Assembly (NCBI RefSeq): GCF_932526225.1
Contig: NC_064044.1
Coordinates: 14,447,453-14,511,452, forward strand
DNA: 64,000 bases
Source of the DNA: Nematostella vectensis
Lineage: Eukaryota; Cnidaria; Anthozoa; Actiniaria; Edwardsiidae
Direction of reading: 5' to 3'
The notes beneath the pieces were generated by a model that saw only the letters and a program-made list of their open reading frames with translations, made no database searches and was not told where the DNA came from. Of this stretch, positions 37,700 through 48,981 are shown piece by piece; position 1 is the first letter of the stretch; every line of letters begins with the position of its first letter. The position numbers and the translations under genes were made by a program.

Positions 37700-37866
37700 G
37701 TAAGACACCACATGTGCAGTGTGGAATACAGTCTGAGGGGAGATCAGTGGCAGAGTTACCTAGACGGGAATGGTGTGGTTATGGTGAGAACAAGTTTAAA
37801 GTGGGGAGCACAGTGTGAGAGTAGATCATTTGCAAAGCTACCAAGACGGGAATGGTGTGATTAAGG
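37700..37866 (+). repeat. 81-bp splice-donor minisatellite, gene C (two units)
   Basis: Two units follow the gene C exon; the second is degenerate (donor GTGAGAAC). A further degenerate pair lies at 42301-42480 beyond inserted sequence. Confidence 0.85.
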
Positions 37867-38044
37867 TGAGTGTATAGTGTGGTCAATGGATACACATCGT
37901 ATGGCTTTTTATCAAATGTCACTCTCTCGAGAATCGATTAAATATTGCAGAGTGACTATGCCCTTTTGTTGCATCCGAATGTACACCCGATCAGCAATGG
38001 GGAAGCCCGGGTCCGAGACCGCGCTAGAAAAGCTCATGTCGCGG

Positions 38045-40063
38045 TGATCTCCTGCAAGAGGGCGCGGTTCCCAAGCTTGCTGACGACGCCCCAAAAGAGT
38101 TGTTTAACAACTGGAAGAGAGTCTTGAGTGCCTTACAGAAGAAAAATGTCTTCGCCTTTCCGCGTCCAAGACACGCGTTAACATGAAGTTTACAACCATC
38201 CTGGGCTGGGCGGTGATCTCCTGCAAGAGGGCGTGGTTCCCAAGCTTGCTGACGACGCCCCAAAGGAGTTGCTTAACAACTGGAAGAGAGTCTTGAGTGC
38301 CTTACAGAAGAAAAATGTATTCGCCTTTCCGCGTCCAAGACACGCGTTAACATGAAGTTTACAACCATCCTGGGCTGGGAGGTGATCTCCTGCAAGAGGG
38401 CGTGGTTCCCAAGCTTGCTGACGACGCCCCAAAGGAGTTGCTTAACAACTGGAAGAGAGTCTTGAGTGCCTTACAGAAGAAAAATGCCTTCGCCTTTCCG
38501 CGTCCAAGACACGCGTTAACATGAAGTTTACAACCATCCTGGGCTGGGCGGTGATCTCCTGCAAGAGGGCGTGGTTCCCAAGCTTGCTGACGACGCCCCA
38601 AAGGAGTTGCTTAACAACTGGAAGAGAGGCGTGAGTGCCTTAAAGAAGAAAAATGCCTTCGCCTTTCCGCGTCCAAGACACGCGTTAACATGAAGTTTAC
38701 AACCATCCTGGGCTGGGCGGTGATCTCCTGCAAGAGGGCGTGGTTCCCAAGCTTGCTGACGACGCCCCAAAGGAGTTGCTTAACAACTGGAAGAGAGGCG
38801 TGAGTGCCTTAAAGAAGAAAAATGCCTTCGCCTTTCCGCGTCCAAGACACGCGTTAACATGAAGTTTACAACCATCCTGGGCTGGGCGGTGATCTCCTGC
38901 AAGAGGGCGTGGTTCCCAAGCTTGCTGACGACGCCCCAAAGGAGTTGCTTAACAACTGGAAGAGAGTCTTGAGTGCCTTACAGAAGAAAAATGTCTTCGC
39001 CTTTACGCGTCCAAGACACGCGTTAACATGAAGTTTACAACCATCCTGGGCTGGGCGGTGATCTCCTGCAAGAGGACGTGGTTCCCAACCTTGTTGACGA
39101 CGCCCCAAAGGAGTTGCTTAACAACTGGAAGAGAGTCTTGAGTGCCTTACAGAAGAAAAATGTCTTCGCCTTTCCGCGTCCAAGACACGCGTTAACATGA
39201 AGTTTACAACCATCCTGGGCTGGGCGGTGATCTCCTGCAAGAGGGCGTGGTTCCCAAGCTTGCTGACGACGCCCCAAAGGAGTTGCTCAACAACTGGAAG
39301 AGAGTCGTGAGTGCCTTACAGAAGAAAAATGCCTTCGCCTTTCCGCGTCCAAGACACGCGTTAAAATGAAGTTTACAACCATCCTGGGCTGGGCGGTGAT
39401 CTCCTGCAAGAGAGCGTGGTTCCCAAGCTTGCTGACGACGCCCCAAAGAGTTGCTTAACTGGAAGAGAGTCTTGAGTGCCTTACAGAAGAAAAATGCCTT
39501 CGCCTTTCCGCGTCCAAGACCCGCGTTAACATGAAGTTTACAACCATCCTGGGCTGGGCGGTGATCTCCTGCAAGAGAGCGTGGTTCCCAAGCTTGCTGA
39601 CGACGCCTCAAAGGAGTTGCTTAACAACTGGAAGAGAGTCTTGAGTGCCTTACAGAAGAAAATGCCTTCGCCTTTCCGCGTCCAAGACACGCGTTAACAT
39701 GAAGTTTACAACCATCCTGGGCTGGGAGGTGATCTCCTGCAAGAGGGCGTGGTTCCCAAGCTTGCTAACGACGCCCCCAAGAGTTGCTTAACAACTGGAA
39801 GAGAGTCTTGAGTGCCTTACAGAAAAAAATGCCTTCGCCTTTCCGCGTCCAAGACACGCGTTAACATGAAGTTTACAACCATCCTGGGCTGGGAGGTGAT
39901 CTCCTGCAAGAGGGCGTGGTTTCCAAGCTTGCTGACGACGCCCCCAAGAGTTGCTTAACAACTACAAGAGAGTCTTGAGTGCCTTACAGAAAAAAATGCC
40001 TTCGCCTTTCCGCGTCCAAGACACGCGTTAACATGAAGTTTACAACCATCCTGGGCTGGGCGG
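38045..40063. repeat. 169-bp satellite, twelve tandem units
   Basis: Units start at about 38045, 38214, 38383, 38552, 38721, 38890, 39059, 39228, 39396, 39563, 39731 and 39897. Landmarks are GATCTCCTGCAAGAGGGCG, AAGCTTGCTGACGACGCCCC, TTCCGCGTCCAAGACACGCG and ATGAAGTTTACAACCATCC. Units are nearly identical, implying recent amplification or homogenisation. ORFs of 80 codons on the minus strand simply repeat each unit. Confidence 0.97.
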
Positions 40064-42300
40064 GGTCCCAAGGAACCCTAACCGCATGGCCCACATCGCG
40101 TTGCAGCAGCTTCCCAATGCTCTCTACAGATCCGTAGCAAGGATGTTGAGCTGGTGGCTCCGTTTACACATTTCGCGGACCATTTTCTCTTAGGTAGCTC
40201 GCCCTAGTTAGCAGTGGTTCTCAATTTTGCTTCATTTAAGTGGGGCGGGTCTTCAAGCCCCCTGGCTACGGGCCTGATCAACCTCACAAAGTCAGCAATT
40301 TGAAATCATGATTTCCAAACTGATCGTCGCTTTTTGCCCCGTTAGACAAGGCCATTGCTGGACGACCCTTAACTGACGTGATAACCTGGTCAAACGACTT
40401 ACTTGGCACCTTCTCTGTTGCTTTAAAAGCCTTCGCCGACCGCATGTGATCACACTACCCAAGCCTAAAGATAATGTCATCTGAATGGCGACAGATGGAG
40501 CTGCAAGGAATCCCAACTTCGCTGAGACGATATGCATCCCGTGGTCAGGAAAGCTCCATCTAGCCTGCATCTTCAGTGCTAAGCTACAAAGTCACCAATC
40601 TACGTGGCTGCTATGCGAGGTCGAGGCTTTCGATAGAACTACTGCCACAAACACTTCCGCCAATACGTAGCTGATTTATTTAACAAAATTTTCGTATTCA
40701 CAAGCAGCAAACCTTGCAACGTGCAAGCCTAAAAAAAACTCTGTCGGGGAGAGATGTCTGCTAGCCCACGTGTCTATACATCCCTCGCAAATGTCAGTTG
40801 TTACCAGGTTCGGGTACAATAAGTAACAGGTGCATCTTATTTTTCGTCGGACTTCTCTAACCGCTAAGCTTCGTCTTGCAAGATGTGATCTACCAGATTT
40901 GTACCCTCATCAACAACAGCCAAGATTCTGTTATCCGTAACACCTCAATCATGGAAAAAACCTTTGGGAGCATCCCACCTCCTTTTCACAAGCAGAGCAG
41001 CGTAGGTTCTCATTCAAAGGTTCTCATTCTCGTAGGTCCGCATTCGTCGTGAGAAGCGCACCGAGCCTCTACAACCAAATCAAGAATGCATTGTTTTCCG
41101 TCGTCAGATACTCGATGGTCTGCTGACTGACCAGCAATCCGTCCGCCCTATAGTTAAAGATGGTGGTCCCCCGCCGCCACATATTAGCCCTTGACATACC
41201 TTGACATATCTAGCTGCTATCATTGCGCATCACACCGTAAAGCCCCTTAATCACTCATTGGGCAGTCAATCAGCGACCCCCCCCCCCCTCCAAGAAACCA
41301 CTGGCATATCATTTGCTGCCGTTAAGATCAAGAGGAATCGCCAACTTGTCGTCCGCGAGACCGGTACATCATTGACTGATACTACCCTCTTTCCCGATGA
41401 GCGCCATAAGTCACTGAGGGAAGCACTAATCAAGTCATGTATCGAGCTCTGTCCTTTAGACGGCTCTTCAGCAGTGGTACCAGCATTACCCTCATCTGGT
41501 ATTTGCCACTTTGATTAACGACGAACTGCTACACAGACACCGCCTCACTATAGATCCAGGTCGAGAAAAAAAAGGTTAATGAGAATCCGTCGGTGAAATA
41601 ATTGTACAGGAGCTCAAACAGAGCTTTTTCGCCTCGACCCCACCAATGGTTACTCGTCTTCACTGACCTTTACAATCGCTATCGCTACACCAAACTCCCG
41701 TACTCGCACTCGTTGTCGATCTTCACGAGAAATGTGATTCCAACGAGGCCGTTTTTTTACTCTCAACTCCTCCTAGCCTTCCGCGATTTCGTCACTAAGC
41801 AACACGAGAACCGCATCCGTAGTTTTCCTCCACAACAGATTACCACATTCGTTAAATCTCGTTTTTGGCAATCTAGTTCACTTTCACAGCGAACGGGAGC
41901 AGACTGGAGAAACGAGAATAAGAGTCCGCTACTTTGTAGAATCAGTATATGGAGTATGGTAGAACATTCAAAAGTGGCAAAAGGGGAACAGCTTTGCAAG
42001 GCCTCGTATTGCGTAATACGTAGTGGGTGCTATGGAGTGTCATCTACAGGTGACTTTTCCTCCGTATACGCCTCAAAAAGGCCTCTTGGGCGATGATGTA
42101 TAAGAAAAGCGCCCCGACCAGTTCTTGAGAATTTAGTGGATACGCCCTTACGTTATTGTATTTTCCGGTCTGCGGACCTAATCTCGGGATCAAGCGGTAA
42201 CTATGTGTGGTAACCCATCCCTTTTGGTTTTTACACTGTACCCTGTTAAGTGATTCACTTCAACTAATCTGGGGTTGGGCTCTTTTTACTTTTCCCACTA
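40064..42300. other. Unassigned region in gene C last intron
   Basis: Higher GC than the surroundings. ORFs at 41201-41518 and 41602-42096 (+) match no family I recognise. No RNA gene seen. Confidence 0.45.
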
Positions 42301-42480
42301 GTATACGAGGTACTAAGACGGTTACGGTGTGATTACAGTAAGTATTTGTGTACAGTGCGCACTATAGTCTAAAGAAGGATCAGTGGAAGGGCTACCAAGA
42401 TGGGAATAGTATTATTATTGGAAGGACACGTATTAAGAAAGAAAATGGCAGACCTTCCAAGATGGGAATTTTCAGCACAA
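42301..42480 (+). repeat. Degenerate 81-bp minisatellite units, gene C
   Basis: Words such as ACGGTGTGATTACAGTAAG, GATCAGTGGAAGGGCTACC and CAAGATGGGAATA are recognisable remnants of the F5/8C minisatellite. They show that the 38-42 kb DNA split an older array. Confidence 0.75.
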
Positions 42481-42853
42481 GGTTGAAAAGGTATGTTAAA
42501 CGCCTTTGTGAAACAGAGTAGTTTCGCTGTGTTTCGCGCGTCAGCCCTTCGTCGGAGCAAAAGAAACTGCAACGGATGGGGTAGTGGTATTTATAGTATA
42601 GTGTGCGAACAATGAGTCAGTAAACCGGCGCGGTGCGCTCGGTTTGACAATGGAACAATATAGGCAATTAGAGCGGGGCGCGCTAAAGAAATTGTTATCA
42701 TCTATGCAAAGGACAGTTCTTCGTTTATACCTACAGCCAAGAGAAGAAAAAAATCATATTCTCTTTCTGGATGCGCGAGTCATTGGAACCGTTGTGTAAA
42801 GAAACTCCACAAATAGACTAGTCGTCGACAGAGTGTCATAGGAGGAGTCTAAA

Positions 42854-43780
42854 ATGCCTAAAAACTGGTTTAAATGTACGGCGGTTGATTACATCGTTGA
42901 GATGTTTACAACAACACGTGCCGGGCATGCAATCGGTTTCCCCGATGTAAATCATACTACAAAGCTTACAAGAAATATAATAAATGAGATTGCTAGTGGT
43001 GCATGTGATATGGTCCGTGACAGAGTACGACTATCTATTGGATTTGAGCGATACAGGCAAGCGTCGGGGCAGGCTAAAAAGTCCCAAAGCCTCCAGGTAA
43101 ACTCTTTGATCTATGCGCTGGGGCCCAAGAGCAAGGACATCCTCAGTTCGTTTATGCTCTCTTAGCGAGGGGGCAGAGAAGTACGACGTTGTGAAACGTA
43201 AGTTCAACGGCTATTTCACCGCTCGAAAGAATGTATTTTTGGAACACGCAAACTTCAACAGGCGAAGCCAGAGCGATTCAGAAACGGTAGATGAATTCAT
43301 CACCGCCCTGCACAGTCTTGCAGAACACTGCAACTATGGGTTACTGTTGGTGAAATTATAAGAGACCGTCTAGTTGTAGGTCTAAGGGACGCTATGCTAT
43401 CAGAAAAACTACAGCTTGACCCTGAATTAACCCTCAAAAAGGCAACCAATATGGCTCGCCATAGCAAAGCTGTAAATAAACAACAAAAATTCCTCAGGGG
43501 ATCCCGAAGAGACGATGCTAAATGCTATTCAAGTAGAAAGACCAATGCAGGGAAAACAGACCGAAAACAACATTATAAGAACAAGGCCCAAGAAAGAAAA
43601 GCTCCCAAAAAATGCGAGCGTTGTGGCAAATCTCTAACCCCTCCCCCCCCCCCCCCTGGGACAAATGCCTAGCAAAAGATGCTGAATGTCATTCATGCCA
43701 TAAGAAAAGCCATTTTGCTTTTGTACGTCGCAAGGGTATCGAGATTGTCACACACCAGTGTGACAAGAACGCGGTTTAGG
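42854..43780 (+). pseudogene. Gypsy (Ty3-type) gag fragment, frameshifted
   Basis: Three frames together give a K02A2.6-like gag. From 42854: NWFKCTAVDYIVEMF and ALGPKSKDILSSF. Then 43165-43361: EKYDVVKRKFNGYF, HANFNRRSQSDSETVDEF and HSLAEHCNYG. Then 43360-43672: IRDRLVVGLRDAMLSEKLQL and NMARHSKAV. A zinc-knuckle region follows (CERCGKS, CHSCHKKSHFAF), split by a poly-C run. Two or more frameshifts. No pol, LTR or protease seen next to it. Confidence 0.8.
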
Positions 43781-43959
43781 CGATTGTCGGTCCCTTCGCG
43801 CAAACTGGATTATAAGTCAGCCTAGTACATGTTAGGACACTGAACATCTAGTAAGAAATTGTAAACCGTTTAAAGTTAGGTTTTATTGTTAGTATCCCAT
43901 CCCAGAAAGAGTGATGTAGTGTTGGGTACCCTGACTTCCGAGAGAGACTGGAGAGAGAC

Positions 43960-44120
43960 TTTGGGAAGTTGTTGAGAGTTGTACACACCTTTTTCCGAGA
44001 CAGTAAAGATCGTTATTTATTAACACTACATTAACTATTTGATCCATCGAAGAAGTGTTCACAATGGTGGTATAGTGTTGTATGTTGTGTTGCAGTTTCA
44101 ATTTGCGCCTTTTTTTCAGG
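43960..44120 (+). pseudogene. Remnant of the gene C last intron up to its 3' splice site
   Basis: Around 44040-44120 the sequence matches the end of the last introns of genes A and B (ATCGAAGAAGTGTTC, GTTGTGTTG, TTTCAATTTGCGCC) and finishes CTTTTTTTCAG|G, the acceptor. The coding exon that should start VFPGN is absent. Confidence 0.8.
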
Positions 44121-44123
44121 TTT

Positions 44124-44183
44124 TTAGGGTTAGGGTTAGGGTTAGGGTTAGGGTTAGGGTTAGGGTTAGGGTTAGGGTTAGGG
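44124..44183 (+). repeat. Interstitial telomeric repeat, ten perfect TTAGGG units
   Basis: Sixty bases of perfect TTAGGG follow the gene C acceptor after only four bases. The unit is the canonical metazoan telomere repeat. Confidence 0.98.
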
Positions 44184-44198
44184 TTAAAGTCCACATTT

Positions 44199-44539
44199 AT
44201 GTATACATACTCGCAAGGATAGTTTGGCTATCCGACGGAGTCTTAGACTAGCAAAGGTCGCATGCGTGATCCCCACAATTGGCATCACGCTAGCCCGTTC
44301 GCAGCTCTAGATCCCACATGGATCTGAGCTGTGGTTTAAAGCACTTCGTTCTACTCGAAGTCGCCCTGCAGTTTTTTTTGCCGATGAAGTTTAACTGAGG
44401 CAAACCGGCTATGCCATGCTGACGAGTCCTAATAAAGACGAAACAGCTGTCCATGGTTGCCGAACTGCACGGGTAATAGACTGTGCTAGCGTCCCGTCTT
44501 GGCCCGACTGGTGCCAGTGTTTGTATGCTAGTGTCCTTC
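44199..44539 (+). mobile_element. SINE-like element carrying a hammerhead ribozyme, 14-bp TSD
   Basis: A 341-bp sequence lies between direct repeats of TAAAGTCCACATTT (44185-44198 and 44540-44553), which read as a target-site duplication. It has no ORF and contains the hammerhead motif at 44406-44462. No confident pol III A/B boxes were found, and there is no poly-A tail. Its nature (SINE-like or retrozyme-like) is inference. Confidence 0.6.
44406..44462 (+). ncRNA. Hammerhead ribozyme, type I, minimal stem III
   Basis: All core boxes are present in order: CTGACGA (44419-44425), stem II GTC/GAC closing an 8-nt loop (44426-44439), GAAA (44440-44443), and the cleavage triplet TGTC ending at C44451. 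Stem III is ACAG/CTGT with no loop (44443-44450). Stem I pairs CCATG (44414-44418) with CATGG (44452-44456), and after an internal loop CGGC (44406-44409) pairs with GCCG (44459-44462). Predicted cleavage is between 44451 and 44452. Very short stem III is known in animal and Penelope-element hammerheads, which favour dimeric RNAs. Confidence 0.75.
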
Positions 44540-45673
44540 TAAAGTCCACATTTGTGAAAATACGGTTGCCATGGTAACATGGAGCGTCTCCTCGACATGT
44601 CAATGGCATCGAAATGTCCGCAGATAGATTTTAGGAAAAATCACCAAGTTTTAGTCTCTTAACTGTTATGGTTCAGAAGTTATAGTAATTTTCCTGGAGG
44701 GAGGGCTTACAGAGCCCCCCCCCCCCCCCACCCCAAGTCTGAATAGAGTTAAGCAGGTACCATCTTTATTGAAATGACAACATCTTTCTTTTCTTTTATT
44801 CGATATCGATGATAATCCTAATGTTATGATATACAATGATCCTAATATTCGATATCGATGATAATCCTAATCTTATGATATACAATGATCCTAATATCCG
44901 ACATCGATGATAATCCTAATCTTATGATATACAATGATCCTAATATCCGATATCGATGATAATCCTAATCTTATGACAACAATGTGGGACCACTTGCTGA
45001 CCCCTCTCATTATCTTCCATTTTTGGGGGGAGGGGGGAGGCGCCTTTGTTTGCTCTACTATAGTCATAGCTTTTAGTTGGATAGCGCGAGAATCTGAGTA
45101 CTTTGGCCACCCCCCTCAATCTGGCAAGTTTGCATTCCACAAGGCTCCCGCATTAATATTTTCTATTCTCTTTGGTTTTAAAGGTCCTTGCACCTAGAGC
45201 TTCATGCGGGAAGGCTATGTGTAGACTGGTTGCTTTAAGGGGAGTTTAATTGTTGTCGAGGAGCGCGTTGAGCGGTGCTGACGAGACCCCTCGAATGCCA
45301 CACAAGGAAAGCGAGGAATGTTGAATGTTCATGTTTTATTTCATTGCTCGTCTCTTACAAACTTATTTTTACACTTATAAAAATCTTACAATTATATAGA
45401 AATTAAAAATCATGTCAGTATTTAGAGTAAAAAAATCAACAAAATTTTCGCTGTCAGGTCCGGTGTTCAGTCCTTGTGTTCCGTTCTTTGTGTTCCAATC
45501 GTTTCCATGGCAACCAGTGTGAAATCTATCCCCGGCAAGGGACCTTTCTGTACTTAAGACTACAAGGCAAAATCACGAAGATTAGGAGTGCAACTTTCAT
45601 GTTCTTCCCCTTCAAGTGAACGTTTTATGATCGTCCGGTTCGGGAAAGATTTAGCAGCGGTTCTATGGTGTAC

Positions 45674-47030
45674 TTACATTCGACGATAGCAGTATCGGTA
45701 GCAGTGGCGGTAACGGCGGGGCTTTCCGTGGTAGTATTTGTACCTCCAGACGCAGCGGCGACGATAACGGCAGTGGTAGTATTTAACTTTGCAAGAACAT
45801 TTCAGGTAGCAGTGGTACTTATAGTGACACTTGTGCTTTATAAACAAAAACGATTTGCAATATCTGTAGCGACGACACACGCGACGGCAGCTACGATAGA
45901 GATGATGTCTTTTCTCAGGAACATTCTCGTCTGTTGAGGGTGCATTCATTAAAAAAATCCATAAGATATACGCATTCATTGGAGGATTATATAGAGTATG
46001 GCTGGATAAAAATCTAAATTATTAAACTATTAACGTAGACTTTACCTTTCTCCACTTCAGCTACCTCGTTTTCTGCTTCTCCTGGGTTCTCATCGTTTTC
46101 TGTGAATAAAGAACGCGTGTTTCAGACACGTTGATACAAATGGTGGTTCATCAGCACGCGACGCCTTCCTGCCGACGCTGAAAACGTGTTTATTTTAATG
46201 ATGTTTTTTTTACTGAATTGAGTTGAATTTGAGGGAAGGTACTAGAGGGTAGTTGCTGTTTATCATTGCTTAGCCTAAACTAGGAACTTGCGAAATCCGT
46301 CAATATTTGCCAACGCGTCCTATTCTATTGCCTCCTTCGCTTAACATCATTATAGTAAATAAAAATAGAAATATAAATGCGTGTAACATTGTAATTGAGC
46401 GATTTCTTACGGCTATGTAATACACACCGGTTCCACCCTCTGAATCGTCCTCGGGCTCCTCTTGGGTCTCTTCATCTTCCTCACCTGGATCGTTGGAAAA
46501 ACGCGGAAAAGGAATGTTAGAGATCTTATGAACTCCTCAAGAGCTGAGATTGGCTTAATAAAACAGAACAGTTCGACCTTGAAAAACTTGATTGACCTCT
46601 TCGTCATCTTTCTCTGTCTCCTCAGCCTCCGAGAGTTGCTCTACATATTAAATATCAATAACATATAGTAAAGAGGACACTCCCTTATTGATTTGTGTGA
46701 CTCGTCAGATCTAAGGTCGGCTTTTCGCTAGCAAAGAAATTGCGCGGTGCGTAAATCAGCGAGGAGGAAAACACAGAGAAGGAAGAAACTGGCCGACAAT
46801 CTTCGCTGCCTTCGTGTATTCTTCGCGCTAATTCACACACACGTGTTGAGGGCTTTAATGTATTTTACGCATTTAAAGTCCGAGGACCACGTACCATCAT
46901 CCTCCTGGAGGGGCTCGTCCTTGGTCTCGTCTTGGGCGGCAGGGCTGAGCCCCTTCTCGGTGGTAGCAGGAGCTGATAGTGCTAAGGCCACGAAGCCGAG
47001 CAGGAACAGTAGCAGTATCTTGTGCGACAT
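45674..47030 (-). CDS. Secreted cationic Cys-rich prepropeptide, copy 2 (four exons)
   Basis: Exons (minus): 46895-47030, 46428-46484, 46046-46099, 45674-45930; all junctions are phase 1 and total 167 residues. The signal peptide is identical to copy 1, and the acidic prodomain differs at two positions in exon 1. The PEKR site is kept. The 77-residue mature part has 11 Cys, one more than copy 1 (KHKC). Relative to copy 1 the first half of the mature peptide has about ten replacements and one inserted codon, while the last 38 residues are identical. Both copies have intact splice sites and TATA boxes, so both look expressible. Confidence 0.8.
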
Positions 47031-47099
47031 CTTGGCTCAGGGAACACTCTCTTGGGTGCGCCTCGTTCAAATGGGTGCAGAGGCTGTGAAGTCGTGCTT

Positions 47100-47106
47100 T
47101 TTTATA
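47100..47106 (-). promoter_or_regulatory. TATA box of peptide gene copy 2
   Basis: GGTATAAAAAAGC on the minus strand, about 70 bp upstream of the ATG at 47030, as in copy 1. Confidence 0.65.
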
Positions 47107-48033
47107 CCTCATTTAAAGAGAACTGTTGCAGAAACTTTGGAGTGGCCATTAACCATTTAGGGGGTTTAAATAGAATAGACAAAGCCATCCCTAGAGTGGA
47201 ACGTCAACAAAATACTTGAAATGTTAATTCCAGTAATAATTTATGGTAGGATTTAAATAGAAACAGGAACATGTCTGCATTCATAGTTATAGATGAGTTA
47301 GAGCAATAATTTATATTGTTCGATTATTATATTCTAAGATGCTTGGTAAATACAAGAAAGGGTTCTCGTGAGCAGGACGTCAACTAGCCTTGCAACCCAC
47401 GCAACCTGGACAACAGGAACGTGCCATTGTATTTGAGAATTATCCGTTTAAAAATATCATTATAGAAAGTGCATCACTTCTTTGAAACATTTCAGATATT
47501 TCAAGATACTGAGTAATTTGAAGTGCTGCTATTCAAAGCACGAAAGCTTCATTTTTAATTATCGAAGATGTAGTATGGGTTGCGTCACGAAAATAACACT
47601 ATGATTCCAGGAGGCCTCTCACAAGAATACTTACTCCCTCTAGAAGTGAAAAGCTGAGTTTTAACCCCCAAAATCGGCACTTAGACCCCCCCCTTCCTCA
47701 AAGTTTCCAATTTTTTCCATTGGATACATCAAAATCAATAAGAATGTTAATTTATTCAAGTTCTGATAAGTTGTCTGATGTCTGGTGTGATGGGTGGGTT
47801 TATTTTGAAGTGTTTAAAGCATTAAAGCTTCTTTCCGTTTTAGGTGTTCCTGAAGAGCGTTACATACCATGACAAAAATAGCTTTGCGGTTCCAGAAAGA
47901 TCTAATCCAAAAGGTGGGAATTTTCGGAGGCCCCCTGCACCAACATAATTTTCAACACCTGGAGGTGACTTTTGAGCTGATGATGATGAGGATGAAGATG
48001 ATGATGAAGACGATGATTAGAATATTCAGCAGT

Positions 48034-48981
48034 ACCGAGAGACCATGATGTAAGAGAACGAATCCTCCGTATTAGGGTATGTTCCAATGATGACGTCCGT
48101 AAAAACTATTTTTAGAACAAGCAGTTGTTATGTTATAATTTGCGAATCAGCATAGAGTACGCTGGAGCCAATCAACCGTTTCTGGGACATTGAAATGCAT
48201 AAAGTGCTTGATTTTAGGCCCTGGGATCAACTTCCCCAGTAAAAGCTTTAACTGCTGATTCGCAAATTATAACACAACAATCAATCATAAATATGTGTTT
48301 ACAAAACACCATTCTTTTCCAATTCCCTTTTAATGAAAAAGATAAATCCAGAACTTATTACCATTATATTCACACCGATATTACAAATAAAAGATTTCAA
48401 GTCTATAAAATGAAGTAAATTTTATTCCAGTGACAAGGGTTTCTTGAGTGACATGATTTCTGAACATTTGCGTGAAGAATTGAAGTTCATTCATCTAAAA
48501 ATGTTATAAATCAAAGAAATATAAAGGCCTTCTTGTATTAAAATACATAACATAGACTCTTAGAATGCCTAGGTATTCTATCTCACCGAAGAACTTTTAA
48601 GGAGTCAGCACGATGCATCTTGAATGAACTCCAAATTCACCGTCTCCCCGACGTCTTCCAGTTCAATTATTTATATAACACTTAGATAACTGAACATTGG
48701 ATAACTTAACACATAACAGGAAACCGCCCCATGAGTAGCATTGTGATCATTAGCCTTGAAGAGAAGCTAAAAGGATAAAAACAGGTAGCGAACGAAGTAA
48801 AGAAGTGCAGAGGGAAAAATTTGGTGTGAAATTGTACTAGCTCGTGGTGCCCATAACCAAATATGGCGCCACGAACCATGTATGGATGCTATGATTGACA
48901 AGCTCGCGCAATCTTAAAATAGCTTTCATGGACGACATCATGGGCACGGGGATTCGTTCTCTTATTTCATGGTCTCTTGGT
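48034..48981. mobile_element. 948-bp nonautonomous DNA transposon with 3-bp TSD
   Basis: Terminal inverted repeats of ~32 bp start ACCGAGAGACCATG and, on the other strand, ACCAAGAGACCATG; both continue to AAGAGAACGAATCC. AGT is duplicated at each side (48031-48033, 48982-48984). The empty target CAGCAGTACACAG is preserved at 33128-33140. No transposase. Superfamily not assigned. Confidence 0.8.
48125..48280. repeat. Inverted repeat nested in the MITE
   Basis: 28-bp arms, TTGTTATGTTATAATTTGCG... at 48125-48152 and its complement at 48253-48280, differ by one base and enclose 100 bp. Probably a second, nested foldback/MITE insertion. Confidence 0.75.

Noticed and set aside
38045..40063. Tandem array of 37-codon ORFs beginning MKFTTILGW as secreted peptide genes
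   Set aside because: Each is contained in a homogeneous 169-bp satellite, without promoter or splice signals; periodicity explains them.
43889..44194. ORF with NPNPNP repeats
   Set aside because: Reverse translation of TTAGGG repeats.
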